Source: an uncultured Pseudomonadota bacterium
GTDB lineage: Bacteria > Pseudomonadota > Gammaproteobacteria > Methylococcales > Methylomonadaceae
DNA length: 64,000 nt
Assembly (NCBI GenBank): GCA_903848935.1
Contig: CAINHO010000030.1
Coordinates: forward strand, 1-64,000
Direction of reading: 5' to 3'
Every line of letters begins with the position of its first letter. The stretch's first letter is position 1. Under the pieces are notes generated by a model. It saw only the letters and a program-made list of their open reading frames with translations. It was not told the origin of the DNA and searched no databases. Positions 19,476 to 28,964 of this stretch are shown in pieces. The position numbers and the translations under genes are program-made.

Positions 19476-19796
19476 ATGTACACGATTATTGAAACCAAAG
19501 TTTTCCAAAAATATGTGGCTGAACTTTGGAACGACAACGAACGCGAAGAATTTGTTGCGTGGCTTGCCAAAAATCCTGAAGCGGGTGATGTGATTCAAGG
19601 CACGGGCGGATTACGAAAAGTACGTTGGTCAAAACAAGGCACAGGCAAAAGTGGCGGTGTTCGCGTGATTTATTTCAATCGATTAAATGATGGTTCGATT
19701 TGGTTATTGATTGCTTACAGCAAATCAAAATTTGATACATTACCAACCGAATTTCTCAACAAACTGAAAGCAGGCATGGAAAACTATGGACAATGA
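19476..19796 (+). CDS. RelE/HigB-type toxin
   Basis: A 106-residue protein with FQKYVAELWNDNEREEFVAWL and the RelE-fold core GGLRKVRWSKQGTGKSGGVRVIYF, followed by a Leu-Ile-rich strand and the C-terminal YSKSKFDTLP. This is the HigB2/RelE-like ribosome-dependent mRNase group. It precedes its antitoxin and overlaps it by 11 bp. The start is ATG 19476. Confidence 0.85.
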   Translation: MYTIIETKVFQKYVAELWNDNEREEFVAWLAKNPEAGDVIQGTGGLRKVRWSKQGTGKSGGVRVIYFNRLNDGSIWLLIAYSKSKFDTLPTEFLNKLKAGMENYGQ

Positions 19797-20025
19797 AATA
19801 CAACAATTTTGTGATGATTTGTTGGAATCTGTGCGTCAAATGAATGCGAACGAACGGGCAAGCGAAATGATGGTTAAAGAAACACATAAAGTTTCAGCAA
19901 TGATAGAAGTTGACGATGATGTTTTGGACTCATTTCGCAAAACGGGTGCAGATTGGCAAAATAAAATTAACGACATTTTGAAGCAATGGTTACAAACGCA
20001 CCCGATGGAACATTCTGTTTTGTAG
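19786..20025 (+). CDS. Antitoxin, apparent HigA-like N-terminus with BrnA/DUF4415-like C-terminus
   Basis: A 79-residue protein. Residues 1-25 (FCDDLLESVRQMNAN) resemble the start of HTH antitoxins that pair with this RelE group. The second half (LDSFRKTGADWQNKINDILK) is the BrnA/DUF4415-type ribbon-helix-helix end, not an HTH. It could bind the toxin with the first half and DNA with the second. It is a full gene with no sign of truncation, followed by R4 and aroC. Confidence 0.7.
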   Translation: MDNEIQQFCDDLLESVRQMNANERASEMMVKETHKVSAMIEVDDDVLDSFRKTGADWQNKINDILKQWLQTHPMEHSVL

Positions 20026-20074
20026 ATTGATTTGGCATTATAAGTTTTTAGATTTAATTTAGGATAAAAAAATG
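20025..20074 (+). repeat. Junction repeat R4
   Basis: GATTGATTTGGCATTATAAG followed by T- and A-rich sequence up to the aroC ATG. The first half matches R2 closely; the second half is diverged. Confidence 0.5.
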
Positions 20075-21145
20075 TCAGGAAACACAATAGGAAAATTATT
20101 TACCGTCACGACGTTTGGCGAAAGTCACGGCGCGGCGTTGGGTTGTATTATTGACGGTTGTCCGCCGATGATGAAATTGAACGAAGCCGATATTCAAATC
20201 GATTTAGACCGTCGCAAACCTGGAACGTCTCGCCACACCACGCAACGCCGTGAAGCCGATGAAGTAAAAATTTTGTCGGGTGTTTTTGAAGGCAAAACCA
20301 CAGGCACGCCGATTGGTTTACTAATTGAAAACACCGACCAACGCTCAAAAGATTATTCCAAAATCTCACAAGCGTTTCGTCCCGGTCATGCCGATTTTAC
20401 TTATCAACAAAAATATGGATTTCGTGATTATCGTGGCGGCGGACGTTCGTCAGCGCGTGAAACCGCCATGCGTGTTGCAGCCGGTGCAATTGCAAAAAAA
20501 TATCTGAAAGAAATCGCAGGCATTGAAATTCGCGGTTATTTATCACAACTTGGCACAATCAAAGTCGAAGAAGTTGACTGGGACATTGTCGAAACAAATC
20601 CATTTTTTTGTCCCGATGTGAACAAAATCGCAGAAATGGAAAGCTACATGGACGCGCTTCGTAAAGAAGGCGAATCGATTGGCGCACGCATTGAAGTCGT
20701 GGCAACGAATGTTCCCGCTGGTTTAGGCGAACCGATTTTTGACCGATTAGATGCTGAACTTGCTTACGCTTTAATGAGCATTAACGCCGTAAAAGGCGTG
20801 GAAATTGGCGACGGTTTCAAATGCGTTGAAGCAAAAGGCACGCAATTTCGTGACGAAATTACGCCCGATGGTTTTTTGAGTAATCACGCAGGTGGAATTT
20901 TAGGCGGGATTTCAAGCGGTCAAACGATTACTGCCAGCATTGCTTTAAAACCTACATCGAGTTTGCGTTTAGCAGGCAAAAGCATTGACCTTGAAGGCAA
21001 CGCTGTCGAAGTCATTACCGAAGGGCGACACGATCCATGTGTGGGAATTCGCGCCACGCCAATTGCCGAAGCGATGGTAGCGATTGTGTTGATGGATCAT
21101 CTTTTGCGTCAACGGGCGCAAAACAGCAAATTTTTTAACTATTGA
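20072..21145 (+). CDS. aroC: Chorismate synthase
   Basis: AroC makes chorismate from EPSP using reduced FMN. The product is 357 residues with the family motifs [29 protein letters not shown] and [17 protein letters not shown]. It is the first conserved gene after the toxin-antitoxin cluster. The macA-like gene overlaps or follows immediately. Confidence 0.98.
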   Translation: MSGNTIGKLFTVTTFGESHGAALGCIIDGCPPMMKLNEADIQIDLDRRKPGTSRHTTQRREADEVKILSGVFEGKTTGTPIGLLIENTDQRSKDYSKISQAFRPGHADFTYQQKYGFRDYRGGGRSSARETAMRVAAGAIAKKYLKEIAGIEIRGYLSQLGTIKVEEVDWDIVETNPFFCPDVNKIAEMESYMDALRKEGESIGARIEVVATNVPAGLGEPIFDRLDAELAYALMSINAVKGVEIGDGFKCVEAKGTQFRDEITPDGFLSNHAGGILGGISSGQTITASIALKPTSSLRLAGKSIDLEGNAVEVITEGRHDPCVGIRATPIAEAMVAIVLMDHLLRQRAQNSKFFNY

Positions 21146-21156
21146 ATTCACTACCA

Positions 21157-22338
21157 ATGCCATCTACTTCGCGTTTTCACAAATATAATTTGCTAGTTTT
21201 GCTAATTCTTGCTGTTGCAGGAATCGGTTATTTTTTCCTTACACCGAAGCAAAACAAAATCGAAGAAAAAAATGTTGTCGTTGTATCAGTCGGAGACATA
21301 GAAGAAAACGTGACTGCCCAAGGAAAACTTGAGCCAAAAGAATATGTTGATGTGGGTGCACAGGTCACGGGGCAATTGCAAAAAATTTATGTGCAAATTG
21401 GAGACAATGTTTCAGCGGGACAACTGCTCGCGCAGATTGATCCAAGAATTTATGATTCTCGAGTACAAGCTGACGAAGCTAATATCAAAAATTTGCAAGC
21501 ACAATTACTTGCTCAACGCGCCCAAGAAATATATTCCAAACAACTTTTTGAACGTAATCGTGAACTGTTAAAAAACCAAGGTATTAGCCAACAAGATTTT
21601 CAAAATAGTGAATTCAATTTTAAAAAAGCCGTTGCAACCAGTGCGTCAATTGAGGCGCAAATCCTTCAATTACAATCAACACTTACCGGCGATAGAACCA
21701 ATTTAGGCTATACCAAAATTTATGCGTCTATGGATAGTACGGTTGTTGATCAGAAAGCGCGAGAAGGACAAACATTAAACGCAAACCAACAAACACCAAC
21801 GATTTTACAATTAGCCAAATTGGACATGATGACGGTTCGCGCTCAAGTTGCCGAAGCAGATGTGATGCGTTTGCGTCCTGATTTACCCATCTATTTTTCT
21901 ACGTTAGGTTCAGTCGATAGACGCTGGCAAGGTACCATAAGACAAATTTTGCCGACCCCCGAAGTTATTAACAATGTTGTGCTTTACGATGTGTTAGTGG
22001 ATGTTGATAATCACGACCGCCAGTTGATGACGGGGATGAGTACACAAATGTTTTTTGTTCTAGGCAAAGCAGAGCAAGTGCCGTTGTTGCCAACGTCTGC
22101 ATTGGGTAAAAGAATGCGCGATCAAGACAATCAAAATGGTGTGGCGTATCAAGTAAAAGAAGTCACAGCAGAAGGCGTACAAGAAAAAATTATTCACGTC
22201 GGTTTACGAAATCGTCGTTTTGCCGAAATTCGCGATGGTTTGGTTACGGGCGCAAAATTACAAGTTAATGCGCGTGCCGACGACAACAAAGATAAGAAAA
22301 ATAAAAATCCTTCTACATCTGCCCCACCACGTTTATGA
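21157..22338 (+). CDS. macA: MacA-like periplasmic adaptor (RND/HlyD type)
   Basis: The product has about 393 residues: an N-terminal membrane anchor (LLVLLILAVAGIGYFFL), a lipoyl/barrel-sandwich part (GAQVTGQLQKIYVQIGDNVSAGQLLAQIDP), a long helical hairpin (about 95-175) and beta-barrel domains. It links MacB to an outer-membrane channel. The in-frame TTG at 21142 would overlap aroC; ATG 21157 is preferred. macB follows with a 4-bp overlap. Confidence 0.92.
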   Translation: MPSTSRFHKYNLLVLLILAVAGIGYFFLTPKQNKIEEKNVVVVSVGDIEENVTAQGKLEPKEYVDVGAQVTGQLQKIYVQIGDNVSAGQLLAQIDPRIYDSRVQADEANIKNLQAQLLAQRAQEIYSKQLFERNRELLKNQGISQQDFQNSEFNFKKAVATSASIEAQILQLQSTLTGDRTNLGYTKIYASMDSTVVDQKAREGQTLNANQQTPTILQLAKLDMMTVRAQVAEADVMRLRPDLPIYFSTLGSVDRRWQGTIRQILPTPEVINNVVLYDVLVDVDNHDRQLMTGMSTQMFFVLGKAEQVPLLPTSALGKRMRDQDNQNGVAYQVKEVTAEGVQEKIIHVGLRNRRFAEIRDGLVTGAKLQVNARADDNKDKKNKNPSTSAPPRL

Positions 22339-24269
22339 GTACACCACTACTCGAACTTAAAAACATCCAGCGATATTACCCAAACGGCGATACGGTTGTT
22401 AAAGCATTAGACGACGTATCGCTGACTATTTGGTCAGGCGAATTTGTTGCCATTATTGGGCAATCGGGTTCGGGAAAATCGACGATGATGAATTTAATCG
22501 GTTGCCTTGATAAAGCTGATGTCGGCAGTTATCACATCTTGGGTCAAGATGTTTTGCAATGCGATAGTAATCAATTAGCCGCTTTGCGACGCGATACATT
22601 TGGCTTTGTATTCCAGCGTTACAACCTTCTCAATAATGCGACGGCGGCTGAAAATGTCGAAATTCCTGCGTTGTATGCGGGATTACCGAAAATGGCACGC
22701 CATGAACGTGCTTTGCAATTGCTTGAACAACTTGGTTTAGGCAGTCGTTGTGACCATAAACCGATGCAATTATCAGGTGGGCAGCAACAGCGCGTAGCGA
22801 TTGCACGGGCGTTGGTAAATAATCCGCCTGTAATTTTAGCGGATGAACCTACAGGCGCACTCGATAGTCAAAGTGGCAAAGAAGTCATGGCGTTATTGCA
22901 TGAACTTCATCAACAAGGGCGCACGATTTTATTGATTACGCATGATGAAAAAGTTGCCGCGCACGCCCAACGCATTATTACGTTGCGTGATGGCAAAATT
23001 GTGAGCGATAACGGCGATACGAATGGCCATCTTTCAGAATTACCTCAACAAGTTAATCACTCAGGTGCAGCAAATATAGCGACAGAATTGCTCGAAGCCG
23101 CAAAAACAGCGTTGCGTTCATTGTATGCAAATTTATTTCGCACAGCATTAACCTTGCTTGGTATTGTCATTGGTGTGGCAGCAGTTGTAACTATGTTGGC
23201 GGTTGGACAGGGCAGTCAAGAAAAAGTGTTAGAACAAATGCGAGCGATGGGAACTAACATTTTATCAATCCGTCCAGGTGCGCCAGGTTTGCGGGGCGGT
23301 ACGGATGTGGCAACGTTAGTGCAATCTGATTCAGATGCTATTTCTGAATTAAGCAATGTTGAATGGGCATCACCCGAACGCAGTAGCAAACAAACCGTGC
23401 GCTATGGCAATGTTGATTATGCCACGAGTGTTCAAGGTGTTGCGCCGAGCATGACCGAAGTGCGTGAATGGACGGTTTCAAGCGGAACTTTTTTTGATGA
23501 CCGTGATATGCGTCGTTATGCACCGGTGATTGTATTAGGCGAAACAGTGCGACAAATCCTTTTTCCCGATGACATTGACCCATTGGGTTCTTATGTCATG
23601 GTTGGAAGTATTCCGTTTGAAGTTATCGGTATCATGTCGGCAAAAGGCGCAGATTCACAAGGTAGCGACCGTGACGATACCGTTTTTATCCCATTGACGA
23701 CGGGGTTAATTCGTCTATTTGGACAAAATTATTTAGGTGGCATTACCGTCAAAGTCCGCGATGTTGAACAAATCGATGAAACACAACAAGCCATTTCAGA
23801 TTTAATGCTTGCGCGTCACCGCACCGAAGATTTTCGCATTCGTAATATGGCATCAATTTTAGCGACTGCTGCTGAAACACAAAATACATTCACATTGATG
23901 TTAGGCATTGTTGCCGCGATTTCTTTGTTGGTTGGCGGTATTGGCGTAATGAACATTATGCTTGTTAGCGTCACCGAAAGAACCCGTGAGATTGGGATTC
24001 GGATGGCAACAGGTGCGCGGCGGCGTGACATTTTGTTGCAATTCAACACCGAAGCCGCCGTGGTTTGCATTTTAGGGGGTGTGATTGGTGTATTACTGGG
24101 TTATGCGGCAGGGTTTGCGTTGCGTTATTTCGATATGGCAGTTATTTTTTCACCTTTGCCCGCAATAATGGCTTTTTCATGTGCATTTGGAACGGGCGTG
24201 TTGTTTGGCTATTTACCTGCGCGAAAAGCCGCTTTATTAAATCCTGTCGTTGCCTTGTCCGCAGAATGA
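22335..24269 (+). CDS. macB: MacB-type ABC exporter (ATPase and permease fused)
   Basis: A 644-residue protein. The ABC ATPase is at 1-235 (Walker A GQSGSGKST, signature LSGGQQQRVAIARAL, Walker B VILADEPTG). Four membrane helices and a large periplasmic domain (about 300-510) follow, as in MacB. The family exports macrolides, lipopeptides or enterotoxin in a tripartite pump; the substrate here is unknown. It overlaps both neighbours by 4 bp. Confidence 0.95.
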   Translation: MSTPLLELKNIQRYYPNGDTVVKALDDVSLTIWSGEFVAIIGQSGSGKSTMMNLIGCLDKADVGSYHILGQDVLQCDSNQLAALRRDTFGFVFQRYNLLNNATAAENVEIPALYAGLPKMARHERALQLLEQLGLGSRCDHKPMQLSGGQQQRVAIARALVNNPPVILADEPTGALDSQSGKEVMALLHELHQQGRTILLITHDEKVAAHAQRIITLRDGKIVSDNGDTNGHLSELPQQVNHSGAANIATELLEAAKTALRSLYANLFRTALTLLGIVIGVAAVVTMLAVGQGSQEKVLEQMRAMGTNILSIRPGAPGLRGGTDVATLVQSDSDAISELSNVEWASPERSSKQTVRYGNVDYATSVQGVAPSMTEVREWTVSSGTFFDDRDMRRYAPVIVLGETVRQILFPDDIDPLGSYVMVGSIPFEVIGIMSAKGADSQGSDRDDTVFIPLTTGLIRLFGQNYLGGITVKVRDVEQIDETQQAISDLMLARHRTEDFRIRNMASILATAAETQNTFTLMLGIVAAISLLVGGIGVMNIMLVSVTERTREIGIRMATGARRRDILLQFNTEAAVVCILGGVIGVLLGYAAGFALRYFDMAVIFSPLPAIMAFSCAFGTGVLFGYLPARKAALLNPVVALSAE

Positions 24270-25615
24270 TGAAAAATAAATACTTGCTTAGTTTTCCAGT
24301 CTTATTTCTGACCGCTTGCAGTTTAGTGCCAGATTACCAACGTCCAACTGTCGAAATTCCCAGTAAATGGCACGATTCTGAATTAGCCGCGCAAAAAACA
24401 AGCGTTGATTCGCAATGGTGGAAAGTCTTTGGCAGTCAGGAATTAAATAAATTGATGCGCGAAGCTCTCGTTTATAACAATGACATTGGAGCGGCGAAAC
24501 AACGGGTTGAACAAGCACGAGCGCAAGCAAAAATCGTGGGTGCTGGTCTATTTCCTAGCGTGGGGTTGCAAGGCGACTTTGCGAATATGCACGATAACAG
24601 TGGCGATAGTCAGAAAATAGATATTCATCCAAGTATTTCTTATGAAGTCGATTTATGGCGAGCCAATCAAGCCAAAAGTGATGCGGGTTCGGCACGTTTA
24701 TTAAGCCAAGTATTTGCGCGTGATGCGTTGAAATTAGTGGTAATGTCAAATGTTGGACAAGCCTATTTCAATTTATTAGCGGCAACCGAACGCCGACGTA
24801 TTGCCCGTGAGTTTATGGACAACGTCGCAAAAGTTCTTCTAATTATCGAAGCGCAACATCGTGTCGGGGCGGTTTCAGCGTTAGATGTTGCACAACAACA
24901 AACGGAATTAGCAAACGCAAAAGCAAATTTGGATTTAACGATTCAACAATACACACTGGCAGAAAATGCACTTTCGATATTACTGGGTCACGCGCCACAG
25001 CAACAATTATTCGATGCACAACATTTTTTTGATGTCACCTTGCCAGCCATTCACGCACAACAGCCGGTTAATTTGTTAGAACGTCGCCCCGATATTAAGC
25101 AAATTGAAATGCAGTTAATGGCTTCAAATATCGATATTGGCGTAGCGAAGGCAGCTTTTTATCCTAAATTACAGCTCAATTTAGATACGATTCTCGCTTC
25201 ACCGCAACCTTTAGGTATTGCGTTAAATATCGCTTCGAGTCTGACTCAACCTTTATTTCAAGGAGGTCGATTAGAAGGTAATTTGGAAAACTCTCAAGCC
25301 GTTAATGCTGAATTAGTTGAAATCTATCGAAAAACAATCTTAACGGCTTTTAAAGAAGTTGAAGATGCGGCAGCAATTCACAGCAATTCCACTCGTCGTT
25401 TATCTGCTTTAACAGATGCAGTAGCAAAAGCGAAATTCGCTTATGAATTATCAGTAGAACGTTATCGTTTAGGTGCAATCGATTATCAGACATTACTCAC
25501 CACACAACGTACTTTATTAACCGCTGAAAACAGCCAAACACAAGCACGACTTGATGTTTTGGTTTCCGTGATACAAATTTATCAAGCATTTGGTGGCGGA
25601 ATTCTTATTTTTTAG
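24266..25615 (+). CDS. TolC-like outer membrane factor lipoprotein (NodT family)
   Basis: The product has about 449 residues from ATG 24266 or 24269. The signal ends in a lipobox (FLTAC). Two OEP repeats follow, with LLERRPDIKQIEMQLMASNIDIG typical of the RND/MacAB outer-membrane channel family. It completes the tripartite pump with MacA and MacB. The start overlaps the macB stop. No terminator is evident in the 28 bp before the convergent ATP-grasp gene. Confidence 0.93.
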   Translation: MMKNKYLLSFPVLFLTACSLVPDYQRPTVEIPSKWHDSELAAQKTSVDSQWWKVFGSQELNKLMREALVYNNDIGAAKQRVEQARAQAKIVGAGLFPSVGLQGDFANMHDNSGDSQKIDIHPSISYEVDLWRANQAKSDAGSARLLSQVFARDALKLVVMSNVGQAYFNLLAATERRRIAREFMDNVAKVLLIIEAQHRVGAVSALDVAQQQTELANAKANLDLTIQQYTLAENALSILLGHAPQQQLFDAQHFFDVTLPAIHAQQPVNLLERRPDIKQIEMQLMASNIDIGVAKAAFYPKLQLNLDTILASPQPLGIALNIASSLTQPLFQGGRLEGNLENSQAVNAELVEIYRKTILTAFKEVEDAAAIHSNSTRRLSALTDAVAKAKFAYELSVERYRLGAIDYQTLLTTQRTLLTAENSQTQARLDVLVSVIQIYQAFGGGILIF

Positions 25616-25643
25616 CGTAGTGTTGCTGATTAACCATCCAGAA

Positions 25644-26831
25644 TTATTCTCGACGCATCGTTTTAAGCAAAAGAAATCTAAAAGCATCAAAGGCTTTTTG
25701 CATAACAGCTGGTTTATACGGAAAAATTTCAATGGAATCTGTTGCGTGTACCCAGCATCGCGGGTCAGCTTCAAATAATAACAATTCACCATTTTGGGTT
25801 TCGGCACAATCAATCACGACATAGTCAAGGTTTAGTCTGTCAGCAATAGCAAATAACGCTTCGTGATGTTTTACAGCAAAGTCATGGTCAAAATTTTCCA
25901 TAACTGCCTGTTCTTCCGCACGTTTGTGTTCACTTAGTTCCATACCAGAAGAATTATAGTGAACTATCCAGTTTTCAGAAATTGCCAGATGACATATAAA
26001 CGGTTTTCTATCAATCAGCGCAATTCTTAATTTTCGATAACATTTATCATCGCTTATGTAGTCAATAAATACAGAAATGTAAAATTCGTCATTTTCTATA
26101 TAGCGTTCCAAATAAAGGTTTAATTCATCAGAATTATTTATTTTTTCAAAACCTTTACCTGCATGCGTATCAATCGGTCTTATAGTTATGGGAAAAGTAA
26201 ATTCATCTAATTGGTTTCGCCGCATACGATGTGTTTGCGGCATCAAAAGTCCAGGAACATTTTGGAGAATTGGCGCAATTTTGTGACGCGCACAATTCAT
26301 AATATTTTCAGGATGATTGATGTAAGGCTGTGGCAAAAGAGGAAGTATTTCTGCTATTTTTTTGAGCGTGGGATTATTTTTATCCGACTCCGCTAACGCA
26401 ATAAATACGACATCATGATTGGGTAGTGAACACGGTAAATCTTTTTCTGGTGAAATATAAAGTAAATCTAATTGAATATCGCTGTGTTCAATTAGAAAAT
26501 CTAGCGGCGTGTTATCTAGCATATTACCTGCGCCCATCATGGCAAGTAATCGTATTTTTGGTGCGGGTAGGCTGTTCACTCGATAAATACAGTTATGTTC
26601 TAATGCTTTCGTTTGCATATCTAAAGCCAACTCATTTTGACCAAGGGCAGATGCAATATAAAACATCCGCATAAATATATTGCCAAGATTCGTATCGCCA
26701 GCAGCATCATGAACCATTTGCGGTATATCGGTAATCGTTTTTCGTGTAATGGCACAATGTGATAAAACCGTAACTAAATTGTGTTCATCGAATGTGATTT
26801 TTTTAAACGAATTATTCATGTAATTCTCCAA
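25644..26831 (-). CDS. ATP-grasp-like protein of unknown substrate
   Basis: A 395-residue protein with no signal peptide. The N-terminal part is helical and TPR-like (NLGNIFMRMFYIASALGQNE). A middle region follows with LPNHDVVFIALAESDKN, and the C-terminal half has ATP-grasp features: FPITIRPIDTHAGKGFE, DYVVIDCAETQNGELLLFEADP. It resembles proteins next to TPR/glycosyltransferase genes in other bacteria, but I cannot name a reaction; an ATP-dependent carboxylate-amine ligase, for example on a peptide, is possible. The start overlaps the TPR gene by 20 bp (ATG 26819 is an alternative), so they form an operon. Confidence 0.6.
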   Translation of the reverse strand: MENYMNNSFKKITFDEHNLVTVLSHCAITRKTITDIPQMVHDAAGDTNLGNIFMRMFYIASALGQNELALDMQTKALEHNCIYRVNSLPAPKIRLLAMMGAGNMLDNTPLDFLIEHSDIQLDLLYISPEKDLPCSLPNHDVVFIALAESDKNNPTLKKIAEILPLLPQPYINHPENIMNCARHKIAPILQNVPGLLMPQTHRMRRNQLDEFTFPITIRPIDTHAGKGFEKINNSDELNLYLERYIENDEFYISVFIDYISDDKCYRKLRIALIDRKPFICHLAISENWIVHYNSSGMELSEHKRAEEQAVMENFDHDFAVKHHEALFAIADRLNLDYVVIDCAETQNGELLLFEADPRCWVHATDSIEIFPYKPAVMQKAFDAFRFLLLKTMRRE

Positions 26832-28413
26832 GCTCTTTGTTAATAACGGTAATCACGCTAGACCAATCTTGAGGCGCGTTTTGTCTAAATAATTTTGCAG
26901 ATTCATACCACGGCGTATCGTTCCTATCGAGCAACCACCTCCAATCAGAATTAAAAGGTAAAAGTATCCAAACCTTTTTACCTAACGCACCCGCCAAATG
27001 TGCAACACTCGTATCAACGGTGATAATGATGTCCATCAATGTAATCAATGCCGCAGTATCGCTGAAATCAGTTAATTCATTGCCGAAAAAAGTGATATTC
27101 ATTTGCTCTAAAAAAGGAACTTCCGTTGTTTTTAATTCTTTTTGTAAACAGTAAAACTGTGCTTCAGGATTCGTTAATACCTTGAGTTTTTCTAAAGGAA
27201 TTGAACGATTAAAATCATTCTGGTGGGCTGGGTTTCCATTCCAAACAATCCCCACCTTTAGTTTCTGTGTTGGATTTAATTTTGATTTCCACGCTTCTAG
27301 TTTGACGGAATCGTATTTCAAATACTTAACGCCCTCGATATTATTGATATTTGTTTTAAAAACGAGAGGCAGGCTTAACAATGGACAGTGGTAATCAAAA
27401 TTTGGCAATGATTCACCACGACTGAGAATTATCGAAACACCTTCTAAATTTTGTAACAACGTTTTTAATGGAGCTTGAACTTCAAGTATCACTTTTGCCC
27501 CTAATGCTTGAACTTTTTTAACATAGCGACAAAATTGAATGGTATCGCCAAGTCCTTGCTCACTGTGTAAAAGGATTGTTTTACCTTCGATATTTTCTTT
27601 GCCGAGCCAAAGTGGTTTTTTAAAGTTTCTTAGCTCAGGTACAAAAAATTCATTTTTCCATCGCCATTCGTATTTTTGCCATCCCAGTTCAAAATCACCA
27701 AGCAATAATCTACATAATCCCTCGTTCCAATGGGCTTCTGCGTAATCGGGCTTAATGAGCAGTGCTTGATGATAGCTTTCTAAAACCTCTTTATGATTTT
27801 TTAAATCCGCCAAAATCATTCCACGATTGTAAAGTGCTTCAGGATAATCTGGTTTGATGGCAAGTGCTTGGTTGTAACTTTCCAATGCTTCTGCATTACG
27901 ATTTAATTTGTGTAATGAAATGCCGCGATTGTAATAAGCTTTTGAATTTTGTGGATTGATGACGAGTGCTTGGTTGTAACTTTCTACAGCTTCTTTATTG
28001 CGACCTAGGTTAAATAAAGCAACGCTACGATTATTTAGTGCCTCTACATAATCGGGTTTAATAAAAAGTGCTTGATTGTAACTTTCTAACGCATCTTCAT
28101 TACGTCCCAAGCTAAGTAGAGCATGACCACGATTGTAAAAAACCTCGATACAATCTGATTTCACGGCAATGGCTCGATCAAATAATTTAATCGCTAACGT
28201 TGGATTGTTTCTTTGTAGGGTAATCGTTGCCAACATTTGTAAGGCATCAAAATTTTGTGGTTGTGAGCGTAATATTTTTTTGTAAATGACTTCAGCTTGT
28301 TTGAATTGCCCGCGTTCATACATTTCAAACGCACTGTCTAATCTGACTGAATTTACATTTATATCTGATAACGGACTAATTTTTTTAAGTGAATTTTTTT
28401 GTTTATTTTTCAT
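26812..28413 (-). CDS. TPR protein with C-terminal glycosyltransferase-9-like domain
   Basis: The protein has 533 residues. About six TPR units (20-235; e.g. ALESYNQALFIKPDYVEALN) are followed by a GT-B-like domain (about 285-525) with LLHSEQGLGDTIQFCRYV, GIVWNGNPAHQND and DTSVAHLAGALGKKVWILLP, as in heptosyltransferase-like GT9 proteins and O-GlcNAc-transferase-like TPR fusions. The substrate may be a protein or a surface glycan. It is divergent from the EF-hand gene and overlaps the ATP-grasp gene. A paralogue is at 60147. The TPR units give a ~102-bp DNA periodicity. Confidence 0.85.
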   Translation of the reverse strand: MKNKQKNSLKKISPLSDINVNSVRLDSAFEMYERGQFKQAEVIYKKILRSQPQNFDALQMLATITLQRNNPTLAIKLFDRAIAVKSDCIEVFYNRGHALLSLGRNEDALESYNQALFIKPDYVEALNNRSVALFNLGRNKEAVESYNQALVINPQNSKAYYNRGISLHKLNRNAEALESYNQALAIKPDYPEALYNRGMILADLKNHKEVLESYHQALLIKPDYAEAHWNEGLCRLLLGDFELGWQKYEWRWKNEFFVPELRNFKKPLWLGKENIEGKTILLHSEQGLGDTIQFCRYVKKVQALGAKVILEVQAPLKTLLQNLEGVSIILSRGESLPNFDYHCPLLSLPLVFKTNINNIEGVKYLKYDSVKLEAWKSKLNPTQKLKVGIVWNGNPAHQNDFNRSIPLEKLKVLTNPEAQFYCLQKELKTTEVPFLEQMNITFFGNELTDFSDTAALITLMDIIITVDTSVAHLAGALGKKVWILLPFNSDWRWLLDRNDTPWYESAKLFRQNAPQDWSSVITVINKELGELHE

Positions 28414-28523
28414 TTTTTATTTGATTAAAAAAATTATGGTTTTTAAAATTGATGCCGATAAATCAGCCGGTGGTTTGTGAATTATATGCAAATCAAATTT
28501 ATCAATACAAAGAGGGAAAAAAT

Positions 28524-28961
28524 ATGAGTATGTCAATTTCAGGGGCTGGAATGAGTTGGTCACAGCCTGCAGCAATGTCGGGTGCAAGTTCGCAGATGTC
28601 ATCTGAGAAGAAAATGTCTGATTTATATTCTAAAATAGATACAGGCAATGCAGGATCAATTACCAGAGATCAGCTTGCTCAAACTTTTCAGCAGGTAAAT
28701 CCACCTGTTGAATTTAAAAACATGGGTGCAGATACTATTTTCAGTAAATTGACAAATAGTGGAAGCAACAGTGTTTCCAAACAAGACTTTGTTGATGGAA
28801 TGAAAAAGTTGATGGAACAAGTTCGTAATCAAGCAGCAAGTAATAATGTTGAAACGCCAGCACCGGTTGGAAGTTTCGCACGCAGTATGGAATCACTAAA
28901 TGCTTTAGGCGCGTCAGGCGATTTAAGACCTAGCGGACAAAACGTAAATTTTAGGGTTTAG
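28524..28961 (+). CDS. Small degenerate EF-hand-like protein
   Basis: A 145-residue cytoplasmic protein from ATG 28524, with GAGGG-like Shine-Dalgarno upstream (AAAGAGGGAAA). Two helix-loop-helix units (KIDTGNAGSITRDQLA at 38-52 and KLTNSGSNSVSKQDFV at 75-90) keep the hydrophobic and helix pattern of EF-hands, but the loops lack most acidic Ca ligands. The N-terminus is Ser/Met/Gly-rich and includes SGAS at 19-22. It is convergent with apbE, 3 bp apart. Role unknown. Confidence 0.65.
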   Translation: MSMSISGAGMSWSQPAAMSGASSQMSSEKKMSDLYSKIDTGNAGSITRDQLAQTFQQVNPPVEFKNMGADTIFSKLTNSGSNSVSKQDFVDGMKKLMEQVRNQAASNNVETPAPVGSFARSMESLNALGASGDLRPSGQNVNFRV

Positions 28962-28964
28962 TTT

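Noticed and set aside
19463-19492. Nine-codon frame directly after R3
   Set aside because: It ends inside the RelE-like gene and has no support beyond the borrowed ribosome-binding site.
27700-28340. About 102-bp DNA periodicity, CRISPR-like at first sight
   Set aside because: It follows TPR units in frame, with no unique spacers or constant repeats.
28540-28590. SGAS in the EF-hand-like protein as an ApbE flavinylation site
   Set aside because: The usual site also needs following Thr/Ser and hydrophobic context; the match is short and the genes are convergent. Kept only as a weak idea.
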